Source: Shewanella sp. NIFS-20-20 (lineage in GTDB: Bacteria; Pseudomonadota; Gammaproteobacteria; Enterobacterales; Shewanellaceae). From it: a DNA stretch of 64,000 bases. Made by a program: the position numbers and the translations under genes. Within the stretch, counting starts at the first letter, position 1. Every line of letters starts with the position of its first letter. The notes below the pieces were generated by a model, which had not been told where the DNA came from, did not search any database, and saw nothing but the letters and a program-made list of their open reading frames with translations. The stretch spans positions 1 to 64,000 of the forward strand of contig NZ_JAHUTT010000001.1 of NCBI RefSeq assembly GCF_019209865.1, written 5' to 3'. Shown piece by piece: positions 15,673 to 25,685 of the stretch.

Positions 15673-18129
15673 ATGGATAATCAGGGACATAAAAATTGGT
15701 TCTTCAGTTTAAAATGGAAATTATTATTGGCTGTTGTCCTCATGATGACCTGTATGGGGGGGATTATTGGCACCGTTGCTTATCGGCAATTGACCAATGA
15801 GCGTAACCTGCAACTTCAGACCCAACATCAAAATATTACCACTCAGCTTGATTTTGTGATCCGCCAATCGGTTGAGCGTGCCACGATTGAGATTGAGCAA
15901 CTCAACTTCTTACTGACAAGTCACTCAGAGCCCCATATCAATGTTCTTCCCAGCTTATGGGCGGATATTCAGATGTATTGGGACATTTCAAGCTTTGCCA
16001 TGTTGACCCCAAATGGTGAGGTGCTGGTTGAGATGGGGCCGGCTATCGATAGTCAATGGCTTGAGGAGCATGCCAATGTGTCCAAGCCTCGCTGGCGTTT
16101 TTATTGCCAAGAAGAATGCCGCTTACAAATGTTACTCCCGACGTTTTTTGCCGATGTCGCTGGTGTCGTATTTATTGAAACTAGCATGAGTGATTTACTG
16201 AATCGGATCCGCAGTGAACAGGGCGTTGAATTAGTCGTATTGGGGCCGGTAGCCAAGCAAGCAGAGTCAATGTTTTATTGGGGACGCCAATTATTCAGTG
16301 TGAGCAACCGTGCTCGCATCCAACCCATCGTCAGTGAAATGGCGTTGCGGGCACCATGGGAGCAGCTCTTTACCAATAAGCAATTACACCATATCGGCGA
16401 TCAATCATGGGTGATATGGGATTATTCATTATCCGATGGCCACAATGGACCCATGCTACTGGTGATGTCCGATGTCAGTGACTGGGATCAGGCGTTGCAA
16501 TCATTTCAGCAAAGTATCTTGGGGATCTTGTTACTCGGCGTGCTGCTCACCAGCCTATTTATCTTTTTGATTGCTTGGTCGCCCTTGCGTCGCATGGTCT
16601 GTCACGCTCGGTTACTGCCCTTATTAGCTGAGCGACGCTTTGATGATATTCGCACCCAGATCCCCTCGGTGAAGCATGAAATCATCGATGAAGTTGATTT
16701 TTTGGGAAATGCCATTCTTGGCGTTACCGCTCAACTGGAGGATGTTGAACACACGCTAGCTAAACGGACTCAAGAATTAAATAAATTGGCGATGCTCGAT
16801 CCTCTCACCAGCTTGCCTAATAAGGCCATGTTGCAGCATGAGTTAGAAAAAGCCATTGCTTGTGTCGGTCGGATACACAACCAAGTGGCCCTCCTATTCC
16901 TCGATCTTGATGAGTTTAAGCGCATTAATGACACCTTGGGTCATCATGAAGGGGATGAGTTACTGATCATTGTCGCTGAACGTTTAGGCAAATGTGTGCG
17001 GGCCATGGATACAGTATTTAGGCAAGGGGGGGATGAGTTTTTGATCTTGCTACGAGGTATAGATCATGAGCAAGAAGTGCGCAAAGTGATCCATAAAATC
17101 TTTTCTTCATTGCAGCAGCCCGTAGTGTTGAAATCCCATAAGCTGATTGTAACCACCAGTATTGGTGTCGCCATTTGCCAGTCGAGTCATATGGCTGCCG
17201 AAGAGTTAATCCAACACGCGGATTTGGCCATGTACCAAGCCAAAGCCGCTGGGCGCAGTAACTATCGCGTGTTCACCTACGACTTATTGCACCAAGCCAA
17301 TACCCGATTGATGATCGAGCAAGATATAGGCGCGGCGATTCGAGAGAGCCAGCTCAAGTTATTTTTACAACCCATTATTGCCATTGATACTGGTAAAGTG
17401 TGCGGTTTTGAAGGCTTGGTGCGCTGGTTTCACCCCCAACGAGGCTTGATCATGCCGGCGGACTTTATTCCTGATATCGAGCATAGTCAGGCCATCATTG
17501 AGGTTGGCAATTATGTGTTGAAAGAAGGGATAAGGATCTTAAAGCGCATGCAGGCCGTGGTGGGCGATGAATTGTATATCGCCATTAATTTATCGGCCAA
17601 TCACTATTTGTCTGCCGACTTGAGTCACCATATTGCCTCGCTATTAGCGGAGCACAAGCTTGCCCCTGGGCGACTCTTGCTGGAAGTCACCGAAGAAAGT
17701 GTGATGGCGCAGGTTGAGCACGCTCGCTTAGTGATGGAAGAGTTAAAACTGTCGGGCGTACGAATTGCGATTGATGATTTTGGCACAGGCTATTCGTCAC
17801 TCAGCTATTTAAAACAACTGCCATTTGATGTGTTAAAAATCGATCGCTGCTTTATTTCAGGCATTAATGTGCAAGAGGTTGATACCCATATTGTCAATAC
17901 TGTAATTAGTTTGGCGCATAATTTAGGCCGTAAGGTTGTGGGTGAAGGCATTGAAAATGAAGAGCAATTACAGTTTTTAAAGGCGGCTGGCTGTGAATAC
18001 GCTCAAGGGTATTTATTTGCTCGCGCTTTGAGTGAAGAGCAAGTACTCAGTATGTTGGCTCAAATTAAAACCTCCCTGATCTGGCCAACCGCCAAAGAGG
18101 CCATTAACCTCGGGCGGTTGGGCAGTTAG
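15673..18129 (+). CDS. Membrane-bound GGDEF/EAL cyclic-di-GMP enzyme
   Basis: An 818-aa protein. Two membrane segments (about 14-36 and 281-302) flank a periplasmic sensory domain of about 240 residues that contains a Cys pair (C145, C149). A HAMP-like stretch and coiled coil (305-370) lead to a GGDEF domain (about 372-540; intact GGDEF at 452-456) and an EAL domain (about 545-800). The EAL signature is varied to EGL (FEGLVRW, E580) but later motifs INLSANHY, EVTEESV and IDDFGTGYSSL look complete. Both synthesis and hydrolysis of cyclic-di-GMP are possible. As third gene behind a binding-like protein and a barrel, it is probably controlled by the periplasmic partner. Confidence 0.9.
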   Translation: MDNQGHKNWFFSLKWKLLLAVVLMMTCMGGIIGTVAYRQLTNERNLQLQTQHQNITTQLDFVIRQSVERATIEIEQLNFLLTSHSEPHINVLPSLWADIQMYWDISSFAMLTPNGEVLVEMGPAIDSQWLEEHANVSKPRWRFYCQEECRLQMLLPTFFADVAGVVFIETSMSDLLNRIRSEQGVELVVLGPVAKQAESMFYWGRQLFSVSNRARIQPIVSEMALRAPWEQLFTNKQLHHIGDQSWVIWDYSLSDGHNGPMLLVMSDVSDWDQALQSFQQSILGILLLGVLLTSLFIFLIAWSPLRRMVCHARLLPLLAERRFDDIRTQIPSVKHEIIDEVDFLGNAILGVTAQLEDVEHTLAKRTQELNKLAMLDPLTSLPNKAMLQHELEKAIACVGRIHNQVALLFLDLDEFKRINDTLGHHEGDELLIIVAERLGKCVRAMDTVFRQGGDEFLILLRGIDHEQEVRKVIHKIFSSLQQPVVLKSHKLIVTTSIGVAICQSSHMAAEELIQHADLAMYQAKAAGRSNYRVFTYDLLHQANTRLMIEQDIGAAIRESQLKLFLQPIIAIDTGKVCGFEGLVRWFHPQRGLIMPADFIPDIEHSQAIIEVGNYVLKEGIRILKRMQAVVGDELYIAINLSANHYLSADLSHHIASLLAEHKLAPGRLLLEVTEESVMAQVEHARLVMEELKLSGVRIAIDDFGTGYSSLSYLKQLPFDVLKIDRCFISGINVQEVDTHIVNTVISLAHNLGRKVVGEGIENEEQLQFLKAAGCEYAQGYLFARALSEEQVLSMLAQIKTSLIWPTAKEAINLGRLGS

Positions 18130-18137
18130 CCGATCGC

Positions 18138-19469
18138 TTATTGCGGGTTTTTCGCCGCAGTCACAGGTAATAGGCTATTGAGTTTGATAGCAATATCCGT
18201 GTTATCTTGATGACCATTAAACACATTGGCGCCGGCCCCGGTGGCAAATACTTGTACGTCTACCCCGGTGTGGCCTACCGATGTCCAGCCGGTGTGAGTT
18301 TGGCTATCAATCAGCTTATTGATGGCGCGCTCCAGCGCTTGTTGGCCTTGCATTCTCGCATTACTCAGTTGAGTAAATTGCGCCGCAGTTAATGGCGTAG
18401 GCCACAAGGAGGCCAGTTCATCCCGCCAACTCAATTCGGGACTTGATTGGAAGGCAATCAGGCGCTGGGCTAGGCTGGCGGGCGTCATGCTTAAGGCGCG
18501 CAACAAGCTGGGATCCCATTGATAAAGACCATCTCGACCTAAGGTGAGGCCACCGGTATCATGATCGGCGGTGACCACCAGTAATGTCTCAGGATGTTGG
18601 CGCACAAATTGTTCGGCCACTTCAATGGCATTGGCAAATTCATGCATCTCACCCAGCAAGGCGGCAATATCATTATTGTGGCCGGCCCAATCAATTAAGC
18701 TCCCCTCAACCAATAACACAAAGCCTTGAGAATGCTGAGATAGCAGCGCTAGCGCCTTGGCCGTCATTTTGCTTAAGCGCTGACCGTCGGGTTCATCGAG
18801 TGCCCAAGGTAATTGGACGTCGGCAAATAACCCCAACACCTTACCTTGGTTGACCTTATCAAGATCATCCATGCTCACTAATACTTGATAGCCTTGGGCT
18901 GCGAACTGAGCTCGCAGGGCGTCAGGGAAATAGCGCAGTCCGCCGCCAAGTAAGACATCGGCGCCAGCCTGTAAGTAGCTTTCGGCTAACTCATCATAAT
19001 TTTTACGGCTGGGGTTATGACTTAAGAAAGCGGCGGGCGTGGCGTGATTGATTTGCGAAGTGACCGCGATACCTGTGGCCATGCCGCGCTGCTTAGCCTG
19101 CTCAAAAAGGGTGGTGAGTGGCTGTTGGTTACTATCGACACTAATTGCACCGTTATAGGTCTTAACACCAGTCGCTAGAGCGGTCGCTGCTGCGGCCGAG
19201 TCAGTGACGTAGCCGCTCACCTTGGCTGGGAAGGTGCTGGCATTGCCAACCAGTAAGCGGTTAAATACCGTTTCTTCGACTTCTTCGCTGGCAGGCTCAT
19301 CGCGATAAAAGCGGTAAGCACTGGTATATGCCGGGCCCATGCCATCGCCTATCATAATAATGATATTTTTTGGGCGGGCAGGTAATTGGTTGAGGCCTTG
19401 GGCCTGCGAAATAGGCGCCAATAGGGTGAAGGCAATCCATGCCCCCACCAGTCTTATCATCACTGACAT
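18138..19469 (-). CDS. phoA: Alkaline phosphatase (PhoA family)
   Basis: A 443-aa exported phosphatase. A signal peptide (AWIAFTLLAPISQAQG) is followed by KNIIIMIGDGMG (first metal-binding Asp), the nucleophile motif VTDSAAAATALATG (Ser after VTD), EGSLIDWAGHNND (metal ligands), TADHDTGG and a late VGHTGVDVQVFATG with the last His ligand. All active-site elements of the alkaline phosphatase superfamily are present. It hydrolyses phosphomonoesters in the periplasm. It is convergent with the GGDEF/EAL gene (8 bp between stops) and upstream of it lies gshB in the same direction with only 18 bp separation. The phosphate-binding-like neighbour gene is suggestive but unproven as a link. Confidence 0.92.
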   Translation of the reverse strand: MSVMIRLVGAWIAFTLLAPISQAQGLNQLPARPKNIIIMIGDGMGPAYTSAYRFYRDEPASEEVEETVFNRLLVGNASTFPAKVSGYVTDSAAAATALATGVKTYNGAISVDSNQQPLTTLFEQAKQRGMATGIAVTSQINHATPAAFLSHNPSRKNYDELAESYLQAGADVLLGGGLRYFPDALRAQFAAQGYQVLVSMDDLDKVNQGKVLGLFADVQLPWALDEPDGQRLSKMTAKALALLSQHSQGFVLLVEGSLIDWAGHNNDIAALLGEMHEFANAIEVAEQFVRQHPETLLVVTADHDTGGLTLGRDGLYQWDPSLLRALSMTPASLAQRLIAFQSSPELSWRDELASLWPTPLTAAQFTQLSNARMQGQQALERAINKLIDSQTHTGWTSVGHTGVDVQVFATGAGANVFNGHQDNTDIAIKLNSLLPVTAAKNPQ

Positions 19470-19487
19470 TCTAGATCATCCTATGCG

Positions 19488-20438
19488 TTATTTCGCTGCG
19501 AGCCGGCGCTCTATCGCGTCCATGAGCATGCCGGTGATGTCGACCTTAAAGGCCGCTTCAATTTCGCGAATACAGGTTGGGCTAGTGACGTTAATTTCGG
19601 TGAGTTTATCACCAATGACATCGAGGCCGACAAACACTAAACCGCGACGTTTGAGCTCAGGGCCTAAGGTGCGTGCAATATGCCAATCACTATCAGACAA
19701 AGGTTGTGCAACGCCGCGGCCGCCGGCGGCTAAATTACCTCGGGTTTCCCCTTTGGCGGGGATGCGGGCTAAACAATATGGCACGGGCTCACCATCAACC
19801 ACCAAAATACGCTTGTCACCAGCACTGATGTCTGGAATAAACTGCTGGGCCATGGCATAACGACGACCATGGTCGGTGAGGGTTTCAATGATCACGGCCA
19901 AGTTGGGATCATCTTGTTTAATGCGGAAAATAGAGCTGCCACCCATACCATCTAAGGGTTTTAAAATGACATCCCCAAATTGCTGGTGGAAGGCGCGTAA
20001 GCGCTTGGCATCGCTGCTGACTAAGGTTTTTGGGGTAAATTCGCTGAACCAAGAGGTGAACAGTTTTTCGTTAGCATCGCGCAAGCTTTGGGGCTTATTG
20101 ATGATTAAACAGCCCTCGTCTTCGGCGCGTTCAAGCATATAGGTGGCATAGACAAATTCAGTATCAAAGGGAGGGTCTTTGCGCATCAAGACCACATCGA
20201 GTGACGCGAGAGGAGCTATCGTTGCCTCACCCAGTTCAAACCAGCGCTGGCTATCCATGGTGACAGTCAATGGGCGCATATTGGCCATACTCTTGCCATC
20301 TTCAATGGCGAGATCGCCCATTTCCATATAGAAAAGTTGATAGCCGCGAGCTTGCGCTGCCATCAGCATGGCAAAACTCGAATCCTTGTTAATATTGATC
20401 TCTTGGATGGGGTCCATCACTATGCCGAGCTTGATCAT
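19488..20438 (-). CDS. gshB: Glutathione synthetase
   Basis: ATP-grasp ligase joining gamma-glutamylcysteine and glycine. The 316-aa protein matches the E. coli enzyme in length and motifs: MIKLGIVMDPI, SSFAMLMAAQARGYQ, LMRKDPPFDTEFVYATY, NKPQSLRDANEKL, ILKPLDGMGGSSIFR, EPVPYCLARIP, GETRGNLAAGGRG and TEINVTSPTCIREIE. I chose the second ATG of an ATG-ATG pair (20438) because AAGGA lies seven bases from it. It follows rsmE in the same direction after about 60 bp, a pairing common in this group of bacteria. Confidence 0.97.
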   Translation of the reverse strand: MIKLGIVMDPIQEININKDSSFAMLMAAQARGYQLFYMEMGDLAIEDGKSMANMRPLTVTMDSQRWFELGEATIAPLASLDVVLMRKDPPFDTEFVYATYMLERAEDEGCLIINKPQSLRDANEKLFTSWFSEFTPKTLVSSDAKRLRAFHQQFGDVILKPLDGMGGSSIFRIKQDDPNLAVIIETLTDHGRRYAMAQQFIPDISAGDKRILVVDGEPVPYCLARIPAKGETRGNLAAGGRGVAQPLSDSDWHIARTLGPELKRRGLVFVGLDVIGDKLTEINVTSPTCIREIEAAFKVDITGMLMDAIERRLAAK

Positions 20439-20498
20439 CATATTATCCTTGTTATTGGTTCGGCTATCGTTAGCCAAGCGTCAATAGGGGCGAGTCGG

Positions 20499-21230
20499 TT
20501 AACCCAAGTCACCTAAATGTAATTGCAGTAAGCTGATGGCCGTCAGCGAGGCCGTTTCGGTACGAAGGACTCTTGGGCCTAGCAGCACATCGGTAAACTG
20601 ATAATTCTCCGTCATGGCAATCTCTTCTGGCGATAAGCCACCCTCAGGGCCAATTAACAGGCGAACACGACGATTATCCAATGACAATCCACTGATCCCT
20701 GAGGCCGCCCGCGGATGGAGGTTTAACTTTAAAGCGGCTGTGGCTTCGCTACACCAGTGTTGTAGTTCCATTGCCGGACGGATAATCGGCACCACGCTGC
20801 GGCCACTTTGCTCGCATGCGCTGATGGCGATTTTTTGCCATTGGTGAATTTTTTTCTCTAAGCGCTCGCCAGACAGTTTCACGCCGCAGCGTTCTGAAAA
20901 TAGCGGCGTGATGGTGTTGACTCCCAGCTCCACCGATTTTTGGATAGTGAAATCCATCCGATCACCGCGAGAAATGACCTGGCCTAAATGCAAGTTCAGT
21001 GGCGACTCAGAGTGATTCACCTTGACGTCGATGATCTCGATACTGACATGCTTTTTACCCGACTCGGTAATGCGGGCTACATAGTCATGTCCATCACCGT
21101 TGAAGACACTGATCTGCTCGCCAGCATTCATTCGCAGTACGCGGCCAATGTGGGCCGCACCATCTTCATCTAAGCTGACATGGCAATTAAGCGCTAATTC
21201 GGTCGCTTGATAAATTCTAGGAATTCTCAT
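20499..21230 (-). CDS. rsmE: 16S rRNA (uracil1498-N3)-methyltransferase RsmE
   Basis: A 243-aa SPOUT methyltransferase. An N-terminal PUA-like domain ([27 protein letters not shown]) is followed by the knotted domain with [45 protein letters not shown] and [16 protein letters not shown]. The GPEGG and LRTETA motifs form the SAM-binding knot. Its start is 15 bp after the stop of endA, and gshB follows, so endA-rsmE-gshB may be cotranscribed. Confidence 0.96.
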   Translation of the reverse strand: MRIPRIYQATELALNCHVSLDEDGAAHIGRVLRMNAGEQISVFNGDGHDYVARITESGKKHVSIEIIDVKVNHSESPLNLHLGQVISRGDRMDFTIQKSVELGVNTITPLFSERCGVKLSGERLEKKIHQWQKIAISACEQSGRSVVPIIRPAMELQHWCSEATAALKLNLHPRAASGISGLSLDNRRVRLLIGPEGGLSPEEIAMTENYQFTDVLLGPRVLRTETASLTAISLLQLHLGDLG

Positions 21231-21245
21231 TAAGTTACTCTTACG

Positions 21246-21980
21246 TTACTCTGCTATCGTGCCGGCCTTGATGGCGGCAACACAGCGAGATTGTACAAAG
21301 GGATTATGATTGCCTTGCTGCTGTGCAATCGCTCGATCTCGCCGACACTCCGGCGCGGTCACTGGTGTTTTTCTATCCCAAGCGTGGAATAATTGTAACT
21401 GAATCTTGGCGATTTTCAGATCATAAGTTTGCTGCATATATAAATAGGTTCGAGCAATGGCGCCACGACTGGTTGCTGGCGGTTGCACTTTACGATCGCT
21501 AAAGTCGATGAACATCTGGCATTGGCCATATTGTTGTGGGGTGGCATTCCAATCACTAAAACGATAATTACTGCGATCGCCATTAACCTCGCCAATGGCG
21601 GGCACCAAGTTATGCAGATCTGCTTCCATTTTGACAAATTCAGCATCACGTCGGCAGTGTTTGCGCCCGCCGTCTTGCCAGCATTGTCGCTGGTGGCCAA
21701 AAGCCCATGCCGGAACGATATGTTCCCATTCAATTCGGTTGGCGCGCTGCACTTGTTTACGCACTTGATAGCCGCAAGCATTAAAGGATGGCGACCATTT
21801 GTTGTTCTCCACATAGATGTCGCAGCCACAATAAAAACTTTGTAGTGGTCCTAACTGAAGATACATCTGTTGGGCGATTTTTTTCGCTTGGGTGAAATTA
21901 CGAGGATGTTGGCCCGAGCCATGGGCTGGCGCCAGCAATATCAGGCTCAAAAGGAGCCCAAATAGCAGATGGTTAAACAA
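21246..21980 (-). CDS. endA: Endonuclease I (periplasmic DNase)
   Basis: A 244-aa secreted nuclease. Signal peptide [21 protein letters not shown] is followed by the EndA domain with [14 protein letters not shown] (catalytic His region of the beta-beta-alpha-metal fold), several cysteines forming disulfides ([25 protein letters not shown]), [21 protein letters not shown] and IARTYLYMQ. It degrades DNA non-specifically in the periplasm or medium. Shewanella relatives use extracellular nucleases for DNA turnover in biofilms. Start at 21980 with a clean signal peptide. Confidence 0.93.
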   Translation of the reverse strand: MFNHLLFGLLLSLILLAPAHGSGQHPRNFTQAKKIAQQMYLQLGPLQSFYCGCDIYVENNKWSPSFNACGYQVRKQVQRANRIEWEHIVPAWAFGHQRQCWQDGGRKHCRRDAEFVKMEADLHNLVPAIGEVNGDRSNYRFSDWNATPQQYGQCQMFIDFSDRKVQPPATSRGAIARTYLYMQQTYDLKIAKIQLQLFHAWDRKTPVTAPECRRDRAIAQQQGNHNPFVQSRCVAAIKAGTIAE

Positions 21981-22054
21981 GATGGATCCCTAAATGATTA
22001 ACTATGTTGTGGTTATCTTTTTTTTATGGATAAAGTCTATGGCTGCCACGCCGA

Positions 22055-22570
22055 CTAAGCAAGGAGATTAATATTGGGGGCTAATATTTGTTGGCAGTTA
22101 CGGCAGCGATAACGCATTTGCTGTTTAACCACCTTGTTATGACGGCGAATGCTGAGCATAACCGGTCCACATTGACAGTGATACGCAAATTGGCGGCCAC
22201 TGACCGATTGCACATCAAAGCAGTGGGTGGTGCGAGGCGTCAGGTCGTAGAGCGTTCGCATCAAGTATTGCCATTCTTTGCCGTGGGGCTTAACGCGGCC
22301 ATAGAGCTGATAGCACAATAAATGGCAGATTTCATGGGGCACCACGGCGGCGAAAAATTCCCGAGGGTTTTCTTGCAACAAGATAGGATTGAAACGCAGC
22401 TTGTTCAGTTGCAAGTGGGCGGTGCCGGCACTGCGTCCCCGCAGTGCTAAGCTGATATCAGGGCGAGGGAATTGACGGCCTAGTGCGCGCTCGGCTTGTA
22501 AATAGCTTAATTCGCACGCTTGCAGTAATTGCTGCTGGAGTGCCTCGGGCAGTGGGGATAACGGGGCCAT
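22055..22570 (-). CDS. sprT: SprT family zinc metalloprotease-like protein
   Basis: A 171-aa protein from ATG 22570 (MAPLSPLPEAL), near the E. coli SprT length. It carries RGRSAGTAHLQLNKLRFNP, the zinc motif VVPHEICHLLCY (HExxH), GRVKPHGKEWQYLM with the third ligand, and a C-terminal zinc ribbon (YHCQCG and YRCRNCQ). A longer reading frame to 22624 would add 18 residues unlike the family. GAG lies just ahead of the chosen start. The SprT domain is related to Spartan proteases, but the bacterial role is not well defined. Confidence 0.88.
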   Translation of the reverse strand: MAPLSPLPEALQQQLLQACELSYLQAERALGRQFPRPDISLALRGRSAGTAHLQLNKLRFNPILLQENPREFFAAVVPHEICHLLCYQLYGRVKPHGKEWQYLMRTLYDLTPRTTHCFDVQSVSGRQFAYHCQCGPVMLSIRRHNKVVKQQMRYRCRNCQQILAPNINLLA

Positions 22571-22688
22571 GATCTCTACAATAGTCAACACAAACGCCTC
22601 ATAGTAACGTGTTGTGTTGACCATCGCTAGTTTGCAGCATTGGCGCCATTGAGTCGGCAGGGTGACTTGGCTGTCGCTAAGCCACCAT

Positions 22689-23846
22689 TTACTGCGCCGC
22701 CGCGGCGTGGATGAGGGCCGTCAGTTGAGTGACAATCGCCGTTTCTCTTTCACGATCATAGCCCTGAACTCTGGGGGTATGAATATGGCCTGAACGTACC
22801 TGACTATTGAGTAAATCTTTGATCCTCAACGCTCGATAAGTAATTTCATTCGATAGGTAGCCACCACCACTGCCTTCCACTGAGGTTTGGTTAAGTAGGG
22901 GCGAGAGCGCATCGGCGTGTATTTGGCCTTGTTCTAGCGTCCGTACTTGACGATTATCTTGGACTGCCCATGGGCCGCTGACTTGCGTCATGGCCGTAGC
23001 GGGTAAGGAAAACTCATAAAAGGACTGGCCTTTTATGGCAGCGTTTTCAAAAAGGGGCGGCTGCGGATGAGCGTGACTTGCCCCGGTGAGGATATTACGA
23101 TTATCAGGGGCTGCAGCACTGCGCTGCCGACCCACGAAGCGTTCGAGATCGAAATTGTCACGGCCCATACTCACGGTGATCACCATATCGACACTATTGT
23201 CCCTAAAATAAGGGGTCAATAACGCCTCAATCATGGCGCGATCAAAATCTTCAAAGCGAACTGGGATCATCAAGGTTTGAATTTCAGCTTGCTGTCCATT
23301 GATCGTAAACGTGTGGCCATCAAGCATGAGGGCTGCCAGTCCTGAAGGATTGCTTTGATCTATGTGCTTATCCAGAAAGAATGGATCAAAACCCGTCACC
23401 AATAAACGAACCTGCGATTGGGGGGCAAAGCTCACATCACTGACACCGCGCGACGCTTGTTCTATGCTGGTGAGTAATATTTTTTGCTGCCAAGGGGCTA
23501 ACGCAAATCCGGCCTGGGTGCGAAGCAGTGTATCGCGCATGGCGAGTCTCGCCCAATACAAGGCGCGGTCATCTGGGTGGCCAGACTGCACGTCTTGCAC
23601 TGCTTGCTGCCACAAACGCTTGGCGAGTGCGGCCGTATCCTGAGTCAGGGTTAATTCATTGTTGGCGAGGGTCAGTAATTGTTGCAGTTGCTCGGGAAAA
23701 GCTTGGTAGCGTTGCACCACCTCTGGCATGGATTGCTGTGCTAGAGGGAGTCGCGCCTCTTCGACTTGATTGACCTCAGGTAGCATAGGGGCGGCAATGC
23801 TGGGCATCGTCAGCATGAACAGTAAAGTACACCAGGGTTTAAGCAT
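22689..23846 (-). CDS. Secreted pyroglutamyl-peptidase I (C15)-like protein with Ser at the nucleophile position
   Basis: A 385-aa protein with an N-terminal signal peptide (MLKPWCTLLFMLTMPSIAAP), a helical region of about 120 residues, and a C-terminal domain with the C15 start motif VRLLVTGFDPFF and SNPSG. The catalytic Glu region is probably DLERFVGR (E235) and the His is in SGHIHTP (H356). Where cytoplasmic Pcp enzymes have Cys in a TYxCNH context, this protein has GGYLSNEITYR, with Ser332 (codon TCG, 22851-22853). It is either a serine variant or a non-peptidase relative. Start ATG 23846 has AAGGA seven bases upstream. Standard Pcp is about 215 aa and unexported, so both size and location are unusual. 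Confidence 0.75.
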   Translation of the reverse strand: MLKPWCTLLFMLTMPSIAAPMLPEVNQVEEARLPLAQQSMPEVVQRYQAFPEQLQQLLTLANNELTLTQDTAALAKRLWQQAVQDVQSGHPDDRALYWARLAMRDTLLRTQAGFALAPWQQKILLTSIEQASRGVSDVSFAPQSQVRLLVTGFDPFFLDKHIDQSNPSGLAALMLDGHTFTINGQQAEIQTLMIPVRFEDFDRAMIEALLTPYFRDNSVDMVITVSMGRDNFDLERFVGRQRSAAAPDNRNILTGASHAHPQPPLFENAAIKGQSFYEFSLPATAMTQVSGPWAVQDNRQVRTLEQGQIHADALSPLLNQTSVEGSGGGYLSNEITYRALRIKDLLNSQVRSGHIHTPRVQGYDRERETAIVTQLTALIHAAAAQ

Positions 23847-24127
23847 CGAAGCTTCCTTTTCTCTCGGTAGGCCTCGATTATGCCAGAGGCGACATGAGAA
23901 CAAAAGTGTCGCAAAATCGCATCACTATAGTCACAAAAGTGATGGCGGACTCATCTTACAAATATTGAGATATTTAACGATATTCAGCCAATAGTTAACT
24001 ATGCTTTATCGGTTCCCATAAACAGTCATTATGATTACAGCAATAGGGACACACCATTAATAATGAATATTAATTAGAAGGATAAACTTAATATGCCCTC
24101 CAAGAACGGAGGCTAAGGACTAGTGGT

Positions 24128-25450
24128 ATGTGCTCGGTACTTATTGTGAGCGAACGTAAGGAAGTGGAGTATGTTAGCCCTTTGCAATCTGCCAATTTTC
24201 AAGTTACCTGTTTACCCCATGATTTACTTGACGAGATGGCGCCAGCTGACATTACAATTTTTGATTTACAATATTCAACATGTTTAGATTGGTTAGAACC
24301 TTTGGTGTGCGCCTGGCAGTCGCAAACTATGTTGGTATTCATTGTCGAACGCAGCCAGCTGGCATTGGCTAACATCATGGACATGATTTCTCTATACGCT
24401 TGGGATTACCATACGGCCCCTGTCGATATTGATCGGTTTATGGTCACTATCGGGCGTATTCGCGGCATGTTGCATATGCGACAACCCTGGTTAAAACGCC
24501 GCTTAAAACACCTTACCGCTCTTCGCCAACCGGTTACCTGCTCGGCAGCGATGCAAAAATTGCAGCGGCAAGTGTTAAAAGTTGCCCCCACGGAACTCCC
24601 GGTATTAGTGATTGGCCCTAGCGGTGCGGGTAAAGAGTTGGTGGCGAGAAAAGTGCATCAACATTCGGCGCGAGCTCAAGGGCCTTTAGTGATCCTCAAT
24701 TGTGGTGCCATCCCTTTAGGCTTGTCGAATTCCGAATTATTTGGTCATGAGAAAGGCGCTTTCACGGGGGCCTGTCAACGGCATCTTGGCAAGCTGACTC
24801 AAGCCGATGGCGGGACCTTATTTCTCGATGAAATTGGCGATTTGCCCATGGAGCTACAAACCCATTTATTGCGGTTTTTGCAAGAAGGGTGTTTTGATGT
24901 GGTGGGCGGTACTACTCGCAGTGCGGATGTGCGTGTGGTGGCGGCGACCCATATCGATTTGCAACAAGCAATAGCGACTGGAAAATTTAGATTGGATTTA
25001 TTCTATCGCTTAAATGGGGTCACTTTACAGGTGCCTTCGTTGCGGGATCGAATGGATGACATTCCTGAATTAGCCCGCAGTTTATTGCAGGAAGCTGCCG
25101 CGTCGATGGGAGGGCGTTCGAAACCCTTATCAGAGCAAGCGATGATCGCCATCATTCAGCATGATTGGCCTGGTAATGTGCGGGAATTAATCAATCGTTT
25201 ACGTCGTGCTCTAGTTATGGCGGAAGGCGTTGAGATTACTCCGAAGGATTTAGATTTGGCCGACACGGTGCAGTCAACTGGCGCATGCCGATGTTATTCC
25301 TTGCAATACCACAAGGAGAAGGCCGAGCGTCAAGCCCTTAATGAAGCGTTATTGCAAACCGGTGGCCAAGTGAATTTAGCCGCGAAAAACCTGCAGGTGT
25401 CGCGAGCAACCTTGTATCGATTATTGGATAAGTACGATTTACTAACGTAA
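24128..25450 (+). CDS. Sigma-54-dependent activator with degenerate receiver (VpsR/FleQ type)
   Basis: A 440-aa bacterial enhancer-binding protein. Residues 1-115 resemble a receiver fold but lack a convincing phosphorylation pocket. The AAA+ domain (about 135-370) has Walker A GPSGAGKE (163-170), the sigma-54 contact loop GAFTGA (210-215), Walker B GTLFLDEIGD and VVAATHIDL. The C-terminal Fis-type helix-turn-helix is NLAAKNLQVSRATLYRLL. This layout matches VpsR and FleQ, which respond to cyclic-di-GMP and control biofilm matrix genes. A sigma-54 promoter and an amyloid operon begin about 350 bp downstream on the same strand, making this the likely dedicated activator. Ligand response is inferred. 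Confidence 0.88.
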   Translation: MCSVLIVSERKEVEYVSPLQSANFQVTCLPHDLLDEMAPADITIFDLQYSTCLDWLEPLVCAWQSQTMLVFIVERSQLALANIMDMISLYAWDYHTAPVDIDRFMVTIGRIRGMLHMRQPWLKRRLKHLTALRQPVTCSAAMQKLQRQVLKVAPTELPVLVIGPSGAGKELVARKVHQHSARAQGPLVILNCGAIPLGLSNSELFGHEKGAFTGACQRHLGKLTQADGGTLFLDEIGDLPMELQTHLLRFLQEGCFDVVGGTTRSADVRVVAATHIDLQQAIATGKFRLDLFYRLNGVTLQVPSLRDRMDDIPELARSLLQEAAASMGGRSKPLSEQAMIAIIQHDWPGNVRELINRLRRALVMAEGVEITPKDLDLADTVQSTGACRCYSLQYHKEKAERQALNEALLQTGGQVNLAAKNLQVSRATLYRLLDKYDLLT

Positions 25451-25685
25451 GCCCGCAATAGGCGATGGACCGCCTTAGCCACTGCGATTGACCCCAGTGA
25501 TCTTCCTCAGATGTTTCCCTGCGCTATTCCCTAGCATGTATTTCTTGCCATCAGTACCTGCGCCTAAATACCGTGACACCAATATTAGGGGTGATGACTT
25601 TTCAGTCACTTGCGAACGCAGCATGTGTTTGATAGTCGTTGGACAGAGGCCTCTAAGAGCGGTGTCTTAAAGGTAAGAATCCAGT

